A stretch of DNA of 64,000 nucleotides. It comes from Sycon ciliatum. Lineage: Eukaryota; Porifera; Calcarea; Leucosolenida; Sycettidae. Position numbers and translations under genes: made by a program. The stretch lies in NCBI RefSeq assembly GCF_964019385.1, contig NC_088644.1, forward strand, positions 42,899,192 through 42,963,191, read 5' to 3'. Below the pieces are notes generated by a model, which was not told where the DNA came from, made no database searches, and saw only the letters and a program-made list of their open reading frames with translations. Of this stretch, positions 1 to 9,487 are shown in pieces (position 1 is the stretch's first letter; every line of letters starts with the position of its first letter).

Positions 1-253
1 ACAATGAAAAGACACTAAATACAATGTGTGACTAAGAAGACAGTGCAGGACACCCTAACTGCAGGCGTATGCCACTCTCAACAGTATATTCAACTACTCA
101 ACAAAGAGAGTGCCTAAATCACCCAATAATAATCATTGACGTTATTATCAGCATGACCATGAAATCAGCGACGGTGTTCCAAGGAGCACGTACCACCACA
201 TCTACAGTAGCATGATGCACACAATTGAACTGGATCTCTCACGTGTCTGCTAT
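1..253. other. 3' flank of the scramblase gene
   Basis: This is transcribed 3' flank or intergenic DNA downstream of the minus-strand scramblase stop codon. I see no AATAAA on the minus strand here, no coding signal and no repeat. Confidence 0.5.
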
Positions 254-973
254 TCATTCTCCGCCTCCATGTTCAAAGAACATGAAGTCAATAAGGAACA
301 GCGCTCCAAGCATGACACCCTTGATCTTCACGTCAAGATCCATTGGGAAACTGATGCCGAAGTTGTCGGCGTCCGTGAAAAATTCCTTGGTGAATCCCGA
401 CCACTGCTTTTGAATGAGGCCAACGTCCTGACCGTCCAAGGACCGGACGTGGAACTTCGGCGAGCAGGAGCAACCACTGCCGCACACCGGGGCGTGGATA
501 CGCAGCACATTCTGTTGACTCGCATCTTGAATCATGAACGTCGGATACAAGCAGGCGCACTTCTCCGTCGTCACGTAGCCGATGATGTTACCTGGAGGGG
601 CCTCCACCTCCATATACGGACGCCAGTCGGCGCAGCAGCAGCTGGAGTCGCATCGGAGAGGACGCTGCATGCACATCACCTCTTTGCCAGCGTTGTCGAG
701 GATGCTCATTTTGAACTCTCTGGCAGAGCCACAGCACTGGCGTTGGCAGCACTCGGACACCTCTGCAGCGAAGTACACTTGCTGACCAAGGGTGTTCTTC
801 ACCACGTATTTGTTTGCCTGCTCCCAACCAGTAAGGACCTCAAGAAGCTCGATTTTCTGATGAACAAGAAGCTGATCGATTTGCATCATGTATTCGAGAC
901 CTGGAGGACAGTTGGCTGGTGCCTCAGGAACTGGCATCCATTGGACTTCGCCTTTAGCTGGGGGCGCAGCCAT
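254..973 (-). CDS. PLSCR: phospholipid scramblase (PLSCR family), intact single-exon ORF
   Basis: The product is a 239-residue phospholipid scramblase. This family moves phospholipids between the two leaflets of the plasma membrane in response to Ca2+, and some members also bind DNA. The family core runs from about residue 24 to 234. Cysteine clusters at 75-81, 108-114 and 164-170 resemble the palmitoylation region. The EF-hand-like Ca2+ loop DADNFGISFPMD is at 201-212, directly followed by the C-terminal hydrophobic helix (about 216-233, ending FLIDFMFFE). The N-terminus is short and only mildly proline-rich (MAAPP...PVPEAPANCPP), so the protein is shorter than vertebrate PLSCR1. The ATG at 973 is followed by G and preceded in frame by stops, so it is the likely start. 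The whole domain is uninterrupted, so the gene is intronless or a functional retrocopy. No poly(A) tract or target duplication is visible. The 348-aa plus-strand ORF over the same DNA is its antisense shadow. Confidence 0.95.
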   Translation of the reverse strand: MAAPPAKGEVQWMPVPEAPANCPPGLEYMMQIDQLLVHQKIELLEVLTGWEQANKYVVKNTLGQQVYFAAEVSECCQRQCCGSAREFKMSILDNAGKEVMCMQRPLRCDSSCCCADWRPYMEVEAPPGNIIGYVTTEKCACLYPTFMIQDASQQNVLRIHAPVCGSGCSCSPKFHVRSLDGQDVGLIQKQWSGFTKEFFTDADNFGISFPMDLDVKIKGVMLGALFLIDFMFFEHGGGE

Positions 974-1739
974 ACCGTCAGCCTGCTATTATTCTACCAC
1001 TGCCCTTGCGTAAGTGACTTTGTCAAGAGAAGGAACGCAACGCAACGCCCTGCAGAATTGGGGACTCTCTCTCTCTCTTTCTCTGATCCCCGACTACTTG
1101 TACTTGTAGAGTTGTGGCCAAAGAAATACGACCCATATCCCGAAATAAGCACCAAGGGTGAGGGTGGGACCCTGCACTACGGCTGCAGCCCTTCAATGGG
1201 TTTTGCACCATGCATGAAATGGGAACGCGGTTACGCCGGTGTTACGTCGTTTCACTAGTCGGTCGGATTTCTTGGGCCACGACTGAAAGATTAGCAGTCT
1301 GTTGTTTTCTGGACGGGTCGGTATGCGATCGGCGATCGCGATCGCGATCGGTAGCGCACGTAGATCTACTACAATAATTATACTTGTTACTTGGTAGTTC
1401 TACAATACTACATGATTGTATGTGACGAGGTGACTGCCTGCATGCAGTCTGTAAAAGAACGTCCACGGTCCAGGCACGTGCACGGCTTCACACTCACACT
1501 ACACGGAGCTCCGGAGCTAGAGCGCGCTAGTGCAGAAGTGCGAAGGTGAGAGTGCAGAGCCAAACATCATCAAGAACGACGTGCGAATGTGTTCTACTAT
1601 GCATAATAATCTACTTCTTGTGCACGGAGAGAGCTCTTGTTATTGGTCGGGAAGTTTTGCACACACAGCGGTGCACCTGCGCTGCAGGCTGCACGGCTGC
1701 AGATAACTGATAAGAGCCACACGCACATGCATACTTGGC
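974..1739. other. upstream region of the scramblase gene, no other gene seen
   Basis: This is the probable promoter and 5' UTR side of the minus-strand scramblase gene. It includes a short (TC)n run near 1065-1082 and a GCGATCGCGATCGCGATCG palindromic stretch near 1330-1350. No TATA box or other factor site can be named with confidence. Confidence 0.4.
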
Positions 1740-1850
1740 ACGCTGCGCGCCACTATGGGGCTGTTAAGTGTGACGTCACGGCTCCTTCGATACGCATAGC
1801 AACGGAGAGCACTGGGGACAAACAAAAGTCGCGTCCTCTGGATGGAACCA
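1740..1850. repeat. left arm of a ~105-bp inverted duplication (partner 4587-4692)
   Basis: The reverse complement of this stretch matches 4587-4692 at roughly 80 percent by eye, including the shared block from TTTTGTTTGTCCCCAGTG to GTGACGTCA and AACAGCCCCAT. The duplication lies about 2.7 kb from its partner in opposite orientation. Both copies read similarly when translated (a D-WF---DATFVCPQ pattern), so it may be a duplicated exon rather than a terminal inverted repeat. Confidence 0.7.
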
Positions 1851-2156
1851 GATGTCAAGGGCAACAGCATCTAAATGACTGGAGAGACAGCAGTTTTTCT
1901 TTGCTTTTTCTTCAAGCGATTGTTGTCGCTCTTTACTCTTTGTTCTTTCCTCTACAAAACTCCTGTAGTCGTCGAGTGTCTTCATTATGGCTGTGAAATT
2001 GGCTGCCCACAGTAAAACTCCGTGTTTGAGAGTGCTTTGAAGATGTTTCGCGTCCTGATGGATCAAAGTATGAGCGCTCCTTGTGGATTCGATTATACAT
2101 GTAGGTGAGCAAGAAATCAGTGTCTTTTTTCTGTCTCTGCCCTCACGCTGGCACAA
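1776..2156 (-). CDS. hypothetical ORF overlapping the inverted duplication
   Basis: I do not recognise this 126-codon ORF. Its C-terminal half, from an internal methionine (MKTLDDYRSFVEERTKSK) through a charged, coiled-coil-like stretch to DATFVCPQC, falls in the duplicated block and is partly preserved as peptide in the second copy at 4490-4660, where frame breaks occur. That gives weak support that the segment once coded. It could equally be a chance ORF beside a conserved non-coding repeat. There is no splice or start evidence beyond the ORF itself. Confidence 0.2.
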   Translation of the reverse strand: MCQREGRDRKKTLISCSPTCIIESTRSAHTLIHQDAKHLQSTLKHGVLLWAANFTAIMKTLDDYRSFVEERTKSKERQQSLEEKAKKNCCLSSHLDAVALDIWFHPEDATFVCPQCSPLLCVSKEP

Positions 2157-2338
2157 TATCAGCCTCTATATCCATGACAGCTCGCACCTCCCGTAAACTG
2201 CATGACTTAGATAATATATTTTCGCCCTCCGTGGTGATTGAAGACCCATGGAAGAATTTATTATGTTCAGAATGATGTCCTAAGAATATAAAATAAAATA
2301 ATTCTAGGGAATTGTCATAGGGTATTTTTGGAAGGATG

Positions 2339-2345
<7 letters not shown>

Positions 2346-2384
<39 letters not shown>
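2346..2384. repeat. (GA)n microsatellite
   Basis: About 39 bp of uninterrupted AG/GA dinucleotide repeat, in otherwise featureless DNA. Confidence 0.95.
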
Positions 2385-2781
2385 ACTGTTTGAAGTGTTT
2401 GTCTCACTGTAATTACTCCAGATTATTGAATGTTGTATTGTAGTATCCCTGGCCCTACTTATAACCAACTCTTGTCCCACCGGTTACTCCTAAGTGCTTT
2501 TCCCAGCAACCACTTTAATACTTTGAAGTAGGACTACTAGACAACCCTGCCTGCAGACCGGTACGGCATGACCTGTATACATGTTGCACACATTCATGCT
2601 GTACTACATTACATTGATTCCTATAGCCCGTTCCTCATCACTAACTCTTTTGATTACTAGTTCTAAGATATCTTCCGCTTCTCTTCTTCTGCCAGATGTC
2701 TTCCCAGATCTACTCTATATTTTCCGCAATGGTTTTTCCTGATTTGCGGGATCTCTTCTTTTGCTGTTTGCGTGTTTACAG

Positions 2782-2896
2782 GAAGTGGCTGCTGTCTGGT
2801 GTAACTGCACCAGATCCTGCGGAAATTAAGTCAGATGCAGAGGCAGGGTCGTCCAGTGATGCAACACTGCCGTTCTGTGTGCAACGTTACCGCTAA
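2782..2896 (+). CDS. probable terminal coding exon of an unidentified gene
   Basis: A good 3' splice site (pyrimidine-rich TTTTGCTGTTTGCGTGTTTACAG) ends at 2781. It is followed by an open frame entered at the third codon position that encodes about 38 residues (KWLLSGVTAPDPAEIKSDAE...) and ends at TAA 2894-2896. An AATAAA signal lies 63 bp downstream. I do not recognise the peptide: it is acidic and serine-rich, with no motif. Upstream exons were not found within the window, so the gene assignment stays open. A chance ORF is possible, but splice acceptor, stop and poly(A) signal in the right order make a real last exon more likely than not. Confidence 0.45.
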
Positions 2897-2958
2897 TACC
2901 CCCGGCGAAAACACAAAAAAGACAAACACGTGAAAAGACTACAGTATTGACCGTTTTG

Positions 2959-2964
2959 CTAATA
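2959..2964 (+). terminator. AATAAA polyadenylation signal
   Basis: AATAAA lies 63 bp after the stop codon of the probable terminal exon at 2782-2896. Confidence 0.45.
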
Positions 2965-4586
2965 AATGCTCCGACAGTCGATAATCGAAACACAGAGCAC
3001 CAGCATGATGTTTTCATATTGGAAACCACACAACAGCTCAGTTCTCAAGCCCAAAAATTGATGAATACAAATACAGAGCGACGCAACAAGAGATCATCCG
3101 GCAACCAAACAAACCTGGGTCTAATGCACTGAATAGTCCTGAAATACGCAGGCCAGACAAAGCAGTGCAAGCACATAATGTTACAAGGTACATGCATTGC
3201 AGAACAAAGTGTAACCAAAGATACACAGGGTTATAGCTGCACACTTGTGCATGTGCTCGCTCAGCCCAAGAACACACGATCATGATGATAGAAACAATCC
3301 GGGGGAAACACGCTAACACCGAAGTAAGCATCAACACGTAAATAGTGCAGCTCTGAAAAAATTACATTGACATGAACATTGGTGTGTCGAGTAGTATCAG
3401 GCTTGAATAATCATCCAACCAAGACTTCATCAGGTCCCAGACGCTGAGATCGCACGCCGAATGTGAAGTGCATCTAGCCTTGAACCTGTCGCACAAGGCA
3501 CACATATATGGCAAAATGACATCCACTCTGATTATTTCCAGAGGCCAATCATGCCAGAACACAGAAATGAAACCACGGGCTCAACCAAGTAAACGCAAAG
3601 GAAGCCAGTCAAAATAATCCATGCAGTGCTCTTTTAATTGCAGCGCTGATTGCAGTGTTGCGTCATAGCCCGATACCCGCTGAGCACAGACACAACTCCA
3701 TTCGTCAGGGGCAAGACATACTCTTTCGGAATAAAGTCATAAAGTACAGCGTTCCAATGACATTACGGACACCTCGTGCAAATGCATGGTCTGTTCATCT
3801 GGCGGACTCGGCCACGCATGAGAGTGTGTGCATGTACATGCGCACGCGCACACACACACACCATGTATTCGGTGCGTATGGTGTACCAGTTGCGGGACAA
3901 TGAAGATGGAATCATTATCATGATGTTACATGTACATGTACAGTGTATGTTTGAGTGTAAAGTAAATTTATTTTATTGCACATTTCTTCGACACAACTAA
4001 TTACTTATTTCACATGTTCGCATTTCTCATAATCGATCCACCTGCACTCCGTATCAGTCGAGGAAAAATTCTCCCAGATACACACTAGTCACCACAGCCA
4101 TGTGATGACATTGGGATGGGCCCCAAGCAGTGCACGATTGCACTCTCTAGTTACAATAAATTTGGCCAGATTATCTGTGAAGAAAAAATGCAATGCATAG
4201 CGGCAATCGATGGATGAAGAGAGAGTTTGTAAATACCCATATCTTTCCACTTGTTCAGGAGCTTACCTTTTGGAGTTCACATCGTTTACACGATCTCTCA
4301 TGCTGTCTTGCACCTTGGTTTTGTTGACCATGGATACGCCAACCCAGAAAACATTCTACAGGAGCTACTAATGCAGAGCGTTTTTCACGCTCGATCTCGG
4401 CGATCTACCTTGTCACGCCAATAAAATCCTCCGTGACACTGGCTACAGTCACAAGAGACGTCTCAGTAAGGTAATGAGCACGACAACATCGTCGAGATCA
4501 AGGACAAAGAGAAAACAAAACACTCACTGAAAACAGCAAAGAAGAAACGAAGAAATGTACACGATTCCTATATGTTGCCACTGACA
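2965..4586. other. intergenic, no gene recognised
   Basis: I see no convincing coding region or element. It contains a short (CA)n run near 3847-3862 and scattered TGTACATG words, which are frequent throughout this genome. The ORFs here are short and of shadow quality. Confidence 0.5.
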
Positions 4587-4692
4587 ACTGGTTCGGTGGA
4601 GACGACGCTACTTTTGTTTGTCCCCAGTGGGATCGTTGTTATGCGTATCGAAGGAACTGTGACGTCATCACTTAACAGCCCCATCAACACGC
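4587..4692. repeat. right arm of the inverted duplication (partner 1740-1850)
   Basis: Reverse-complement match to 1740-1850. In one frame it reads YVATDNWFGGDDATFVCPQ before a stop, parallel to the peptide on the minus strand of the partner. Confidence 0.7.
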
Positions 4693-4707
4693 TGCCTAGC
4701 CTAGGCT

Positions 4708-4751
4708 AGGCACTGCGCTGAGCTGAGGCGCCTCAGCTCAGCGCAGTGCCT
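4708..4751. repeat. perfect 44-bp palindrome
   Basis: The 22-base arm AGGCACTGCGCTGAGC... meets its exact reverse complement with no spacer; the centre is GGCGCC at about 4729/4730. A second short palindrome (CCTAGCCTAGGCTAGG) abuts it on the left. No flanking duplication is visible, so an element origin is not shown. Confidence 0.95.
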
Positions 4752-5327
4752 GATGCCAGTAATCTGGTGATCTGGTGTCTGGTGATGGCTGAGTGATATA
4801 TGTAGATATACTAGATATACTGTCGACGATGTCGTGGACATGGAAATCCGGTCGCACGTCTAGTAATAATTTAGCTAACCGGTCCCAGCGCGCTGGCCAT
4901 GCGCATATGCAGCCGGGATAAGCCGTAGATGGTAGCATCGGATCAACAATGACAAGACACATGTGCACTGCACGCAGCGTTCTCGCCGTTATTAACGTTC
5001 TGTACGCGCTGAGGGCGCCGGCCCCGGTCAATCGACTGGATTTCCATGTCCGCTGCAGTAGTACAGTCATGTACATGTATGTACATGTATGTAGCCAGCC
5101 TAGCCTACGTAGCACTTGGTGGACAATGGTGGAAAATATTTTGGCAGATTCTGTTTGAAAAGCTGAAAAGCATTCTCCGCCAGGCAAGGCCAGTCAGAGT
5201 ACTGCCAGCCAGATACTAGGTCTAGGACAGTCATACGTAGCCAGATAATCACCTCACTGTAAAAGTCATTGGTCTCAATACGACTCCCTGAGCTGAGTAA
5301 TACATGACACAATGTACAGTATTGTCA

Positions 5328-5368
5328 TGTACATGTACATGATGTACATGTACATGATGTACATGTAG
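5328..5368. repeat. TGTACATG-type tandem repeat
   Basis: Tandem ATGTACATGTAC words, self-complementary in register. The same word recurs singly near 5070, 7260, 8993, 9685 and 11275. Confidence 0.8.
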
Positions 5369-5756
5369 CTAGCTGCAGCTTCTTGAGCAGAGGGCGCCGG
5401 CCCAGGTCATTCGACTGGATTTCCGATTTCCATGTCCGTTCTCCCTTTTTCCTTTTTTTATTCTTCGGGAAACACTGAATTGAGATAAACATAATTATGA
5501 CGTCATGCTAGACTAAGCTCAGATCAGGGCCCTACGCTTTGCTTTTTTGCCTAGCTCATCATGTAGAGTAGAGCCCACATGTGCAATAATTCAACTCATT
5601 TCATAATACAACTTACAAGCGGTAGTTTACAATTACAATTATTACAAATTACCTTCATCAGGTTCACAATGATGTGCAAGCTCTCAAACCAGCATGATGA
5701 AGGCCAACTCCCCAGTCAGTATAAAACTATTAAAAGACTAAGAGCTGGGTTATTTT
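5369..5756. other. intergenic with a fragment of the 36.6/40.5-kb repeat family
   Basis: About 35 bp near 5525-5565 (GGGCCCTACGCTTTG, then GCTTTTTTGCCTAGCTCATCATG) matches the end of the unclassified repeat at 36590-37140 and 40505-41010. Otherwise nothing is recognised. Confidence 0.5.
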
Positions 5757-5796
5757 TATGAAATGACCCAAAGGTAGTATGCCGAATTTAGGCACC

Positions 5797-6165
5797 GGCG
5801 GATTATGCCGGCATAATTATTGGCATAATTTGGTGATTGAAAATTTTGAGCTTAATTTGGCATCCTCTCGGAGGTAGGAGCATAACTACACGATTATACC
5901 ACAGTTGTAGTATGTAGGCTATACAATTGTGTACAATGCACCTGATCAGTGCAGGTGGTCTGCATGGCAAAGGGTTCGGAGATCATGCAGATAGTGTTTT
6001 CAATGAAAAGCAGGATAGAAATCATGGCGATACATTATTGTATGCTCGAACTCGTCTTCTTCAAAGTTCTTTCTCACACTGACACAGTACATGTAGCAGA
6101 AGATGCGAGTGAATCAGCCTTCATCAGGTATCCCGGGGCGGACGAGATAGTGGCGGGCATTGCTG
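5797..6165 (+). mobile_element. truncated copy of the GCATAAT-rich hAT-like element
   Basis: It begins TAGGCACCGGCGGATTATG and is colinear with 6231-6600, then stops at GATAGTGGCGGG, where the full copy continues. It has only the left terminal repeat, so it is truncated, and it lies in the LINE 3' UTR. It is rich in ATTATGC/GCATAAT words. Confidence 0.7.
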
Positions 6166-6230
6166 ATCGAGGGGTTCATTTGATTGAAAGAACATTACTA
6201 CTACTAGTATGTGCAAAGACAAGAAGGGAT

Positions 6231-7668
6231 TAGGCACCGGTGGATTATGTCGGCATAATTATTGGCATAATGCGGTGGTTGAAAATTTGGAGCGTAATTT
6301 GGCATCCTTTCGGAGGTAGGAGCATAACTGCATGATTGTATCACATTTCTAGTATGTAGGCGACACAATTGTGTACAATGCACCTGATCAGTGCTGGTGG
6401 TCTGCATGGTAAAGGGTTCGGAGGTCATGCAGATAGTGTTTGGAATGAAAAGCAGGGTAGAAATCATGGAATACATTTTGTGTGCTCGAACTCGTCTTCT
6501 CAAAGTTCTTTCTCACCCTGATACAGTACATGTGGCAGAAGATGCGAGTGAATCAGCCTTTATCAGGTATCCCGGGGCGGACGAGATAGTGATGGGTAGT
6601 CCGCAAAACTCCGCGTACATGTACACTAAGCTTGTTACGAAGTCATGACGTCTGGATCTTAGCAGCTATGACTGTGCATGCTATGGGTATTGCTCTAATA
6701 ACTAAACAAATTGGGGTATAGTTGATGTTCGGTAATGATGGAAGGAGAGCTGGAGCTACGGGAGAGATGAGCTGATTATAAGAATTCGCAGGGTTAGGGT
6801 GACATCAGTTGGACGAGTATGACGATTACGAAGACAGTTGGACATGACAGTTTTCAAAGGTAAGGAAAAATCTTTCAAAGCAAAAGAAGTCAACTAATGA
6901 ATAGAAGAAGTAATGTTTTCTCTTTTCCGGGTTGATCTCTAGTATGCATGGACACCTTGGTATGGGGATACTCATGTATTTTGTTGTACTTATGGCCACT
7001 TGCAAGTACGAAAAAGGCACAATTTTCCTAACTTTGAGGCTCCATAAGCACAACAAAGTGAATATGTATCCCAGCGTGCCAAAGCATAATATGAGGATTT
7101 TGCGAGCATAATGCGAGAATCCATGAAATAGGCCTTGACAGATTATGCTAGCATAATTTGTCGCATAATTCCTACCAAAATCGAATAATCGCATAATTCG
7201 AGGCAAATTGGATACGAATCGCATAAATTGGAATGTTCGCATCAAATTCCATACAGTTGTACATGTTCTACAAGTACAAGTACATGTACATGTATAAGTA
7301 GATGCACCAGGAAGTCGTAGGTTTACGACTCCCTTGATAACATGTCCAGTCCACTACAATCAGTGATGGTTGTAGCTAGGTCGAACGGTGCGTTGACTCC
7401 GTTGAACTTTTGCTACTACAGTACAACGCCCTCTACAAAAAAATTCCCCTGTTATTTTGCACAGAACCATCATAATACACGCACATTAGCAGCATACGTG
7501 AGCATAATGCGGCATAATATGATAACTTTTAGCATAAAAATAGCATAATTCTGCAATATTTTCAGCAATGCGAAAAGCATAATTTCACGAAAATATTAGC
7601 ATAATCCGTCAAGGCCTACCATGAAAGCATAATTCCATGATTTCGCGGGCATAAGCCGCCGGTGCCTA
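6231..7668 (+). mobile_element. 1.4-kb hAT-like element, TAGGCACCGG...CCGGTGCCTA
   Basis: The inverted termini are TAGGCACCGGTGGATTATG at the left and the complement of AGGCACCGGCGGCTTATGC at the right. The flanks GAAGGGAT (6223-6230) and GTAGGGAT (7669-7676) are an 8-bp target duplication with one mismatch. The pre-insertion sequence is visible in the 21-kb LINE copy. I see no transposase ORF, so it is non-autonomous. The 8-bp duplication favours the hAT superfamily. A second MITE is nested inside at 7129-7618. Confidence 0.8.
7129..7618. mobile_element. 490-bp hAT-like MITE with perfect 8-bp target duplication
   Basis: The terminal repeats are TAGGCCTTGACAGATTATGC and its inverted partner, flanked on both sides by CCATGAAA (7121-7128 and 7619-7626). 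The related copy at 9488-10518 shows the empty site with a single such word. The interior is dominated by GCATAAT words. There is no coding. A second copy lies at 11133-12248. Confidence 0.9.
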
Positions 7669-8035
7669 GTAGGGATTGATGAGGAGAGAAACGGGGAAAA
7701 TCAACTGCAGGGAGGCGGAATTCCGTTGATTGCATAAGCATGGTCAGCTGTAAATTTCCTGAGAGCAGCTTTGAACTTATAGAGCGAGTCTTCCGATGTT
7801 AGACTGGGGGGTAAACATTTCCATAGAATAGCAGTTCGGAACATGAAGAGAGACTTAGACAATGATTTAAATTTGGGAAGAATGATTTTATTTGGTCGGC
7901 GCTCCTATTTGTAATGTTAAAAAGGAAATCAGCAAGGTAATCACGATAATGGAAAACACATCTGTGAAAAGTGGCGAGATAGATGATTTGACGACGATAG
8001 GCAAGTGATTCTAGGGAGCATTTAGATAGTGCTAA

Positions 8036-8430
8036 TAATATCGACTACCAGTGGATGGTACTACACTCACTACAGCTGACGTAAAAACAAAAAAATATAC
8101 ACAGCGCCGAATGTCATGATAATCAGACGAAGTGAGTGGCTTAGCGAAACAGCTGTCTGAAGGAGTTTATCAGTATCGTCTACGGAAGTGTCCTCGCAAT
8201 TGTGATAGCTGTGTGTAGGAGGGTCTAGTCGGCTAAAGAGCGCAGTGTAATGGTGGAGGTGACTCAATATTTTCTTCAATGGCCGAGAGCTCTGTTTCAC
8301 CCTGTAATGAAGCGAGTGGCGATACAAATAAATAACAGGCAACCTGTCTGTTTTCCCCAGTTTTTCCCCTTTTCTCTGTAACATTTTGTATGTTATAATT
8401 TCAGCGGATTCCAGTTTTTCTCCCTTCATT
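8036..8430. other. PLE-related non-coding fragment with a decayed hammerhead core
   Basis: It shares GAAACAGCTGTCTGAAGGA (8146-8164) with the hammerhead at 32619-32670. About 60 bp (8205-8265) match 32818-32880 in reverse orientation. The CTGATGA core word has decayed here to CAGACGA (8124-8130). I read it as the remains of a Penelope-like element terminal region. Confidence 0.5.
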
Positions 8431-9160
8431 ATAATTTAAGCGCAGTTTAGCGCGTATTGGCTTATGATTTTTTTCTTCTGTTTGTATTAAAGCGCTTGAC
8501 CGGTTATTATTTTCCTTCTCTTTATTTTTCGCTACATATTATTATTTTTCTGGTTTAAAAAAATATGCGTTGCTTAGATACACATGATAAAAATAACAAT
8601 GGCCGTGCACATGGTCCAGCGTTAGTGTTTATCTTCGGAGTCAAATTTCGGATCTCCACAGCCTCCCTCAATTTCTGTTAGCCATATCGCCTTCTGGAGC
8701 GAGGACTGATTTATATTTGTATTTATGGATTCTCCACAGGCCTTAGCCTAAATCGAGGGAGTCACTGATACTGCTGTGAAGACGCTATCTCCTAGTTTCA
8801 ATCTCCTGGGCGAATGCTTGTTTCTCATGTGGTCACCCCAACAGGCCCAAGGCTTGTCACGGGTCCTTCGACGTGTTCGGCTTCATTCATAATTATTTTT
8901 AATTTCGAGGGCGTGCATCGGATTTTCAATTTGCGTCGCTCTAGATAGGAGAGCTGGACTGCAGTATCTTCTCCAAAGACTCGTACAGCATACATGTACA
9001 TGTATCTGCAGATAGGGATGGATCACCCCGATGTAGTTGGAGCACAGCCTCCCAGTCAATAATATGAAATAGACGCTCACTGAGCGCAACTGCCGTCTCA
9101 TTCGGCACGGACGAGATGCCCATATCAAAAGAAGCCAGGTTACTACGATGTGGCACTCAG
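8431..9160. other. intergenic, no gene recognised
   Basis: AT-rich DNA followed by DNA of ordinary composition. I see no convincing coding region, splice pattern or repeat boundary. Confidence 0.5.
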
Positions 9161-9363
9161 TAGGGACCGGCGGATTCAGCTCGAAAAGGTGGCAGATTCT
9201 GACCGAAAATCAGTGAAATTGGCAGAACCATACCAAACCTTATGGCGGGCAATTCCTCGAATTCTGCTCCTTTTTTTATCCACATACCACACATGCATGA
9301 AACTTACCAGAAAAAGTACCGAATTCTGCCAATTTTTCTGCCGGCAGAATCCGCCGGACCCTA
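9161..9363. mobile_element. 203-bp MITE, TAGGGACCGGCGGATTC termini
   Basis: The inverted termini are TAGGGACCGGCGGATTC and GAATCCGCCGGACCCTA. Subterminal CAGAATTC/GCAGAAT words replace the GCATAAT words of its relatives. The flanks GCACTCAG (9153-9160) and GGACTCAG (9483-9490) look like an 8-bp duplication, but only if the adjacent hairpin at 9364-9481 is counted as part of the insertion. Confidence 0.75.
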
Positions 9364-9481
9364 TGGATGCGGTTGGCAAAATCAAAGTGTCACAGTCCCC
9401 AAGGTCTCCTGTCCCTGACTGGCCTGAGCACAAACACCTGCCACTGTTACTGTGACACTTTGATTTTGCCAACCGCATCCA
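9364..9481. repeat. perfect 33-bp inverted repeat with 52-bp loop
   Basis: The arms start TGGATGCGGTTGGCAAAATC and are perfectly complementary around a 52-bp loop. It abuts the preceding MITE. It could be a separate small foldback MITE or an internal part of a composite element. Confidence 0.95.
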
Positions 9482-9487
9482 GGGACT

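Larger units (their letters stand above)
5757..8035 (-). pseudogene. 3' end of a CR1/jockey-like LINE, interrupted by hAT-like elements
   Basis: DNA at 7669-8035 matches 21430-21790 closely. On the minus strand it encodes the C-terminal tail of a non-LTR reverse transcriptase (the region with FRTAILWNCLPPSL in the better copy). The 3' UTR pieces TGAAATGACCCAAAGG (5760) and GATCGAGGGGTTCATTTGATTG (6168) are continuous in the 21-kb copy but are here separated by inserted DNA at 5797-6165 and 6231-7668. So one LINE tail was split twice by later insertions. No reverse transcriptase catalytic motif remains in this copy. Confidence 0.75.

Noticed and set aside
212..1258. 348-codon plus-strand ORF
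   Set aside because: It is the antisense of the scramblase gene; the minus strand matches the family over its full length.
5279..5300. Half copy of the nano-MITE (AATACGACTCCCTG)
   Set aside because: No left arm and no duplicated 8-mer; likely chance or a decayed remnant.
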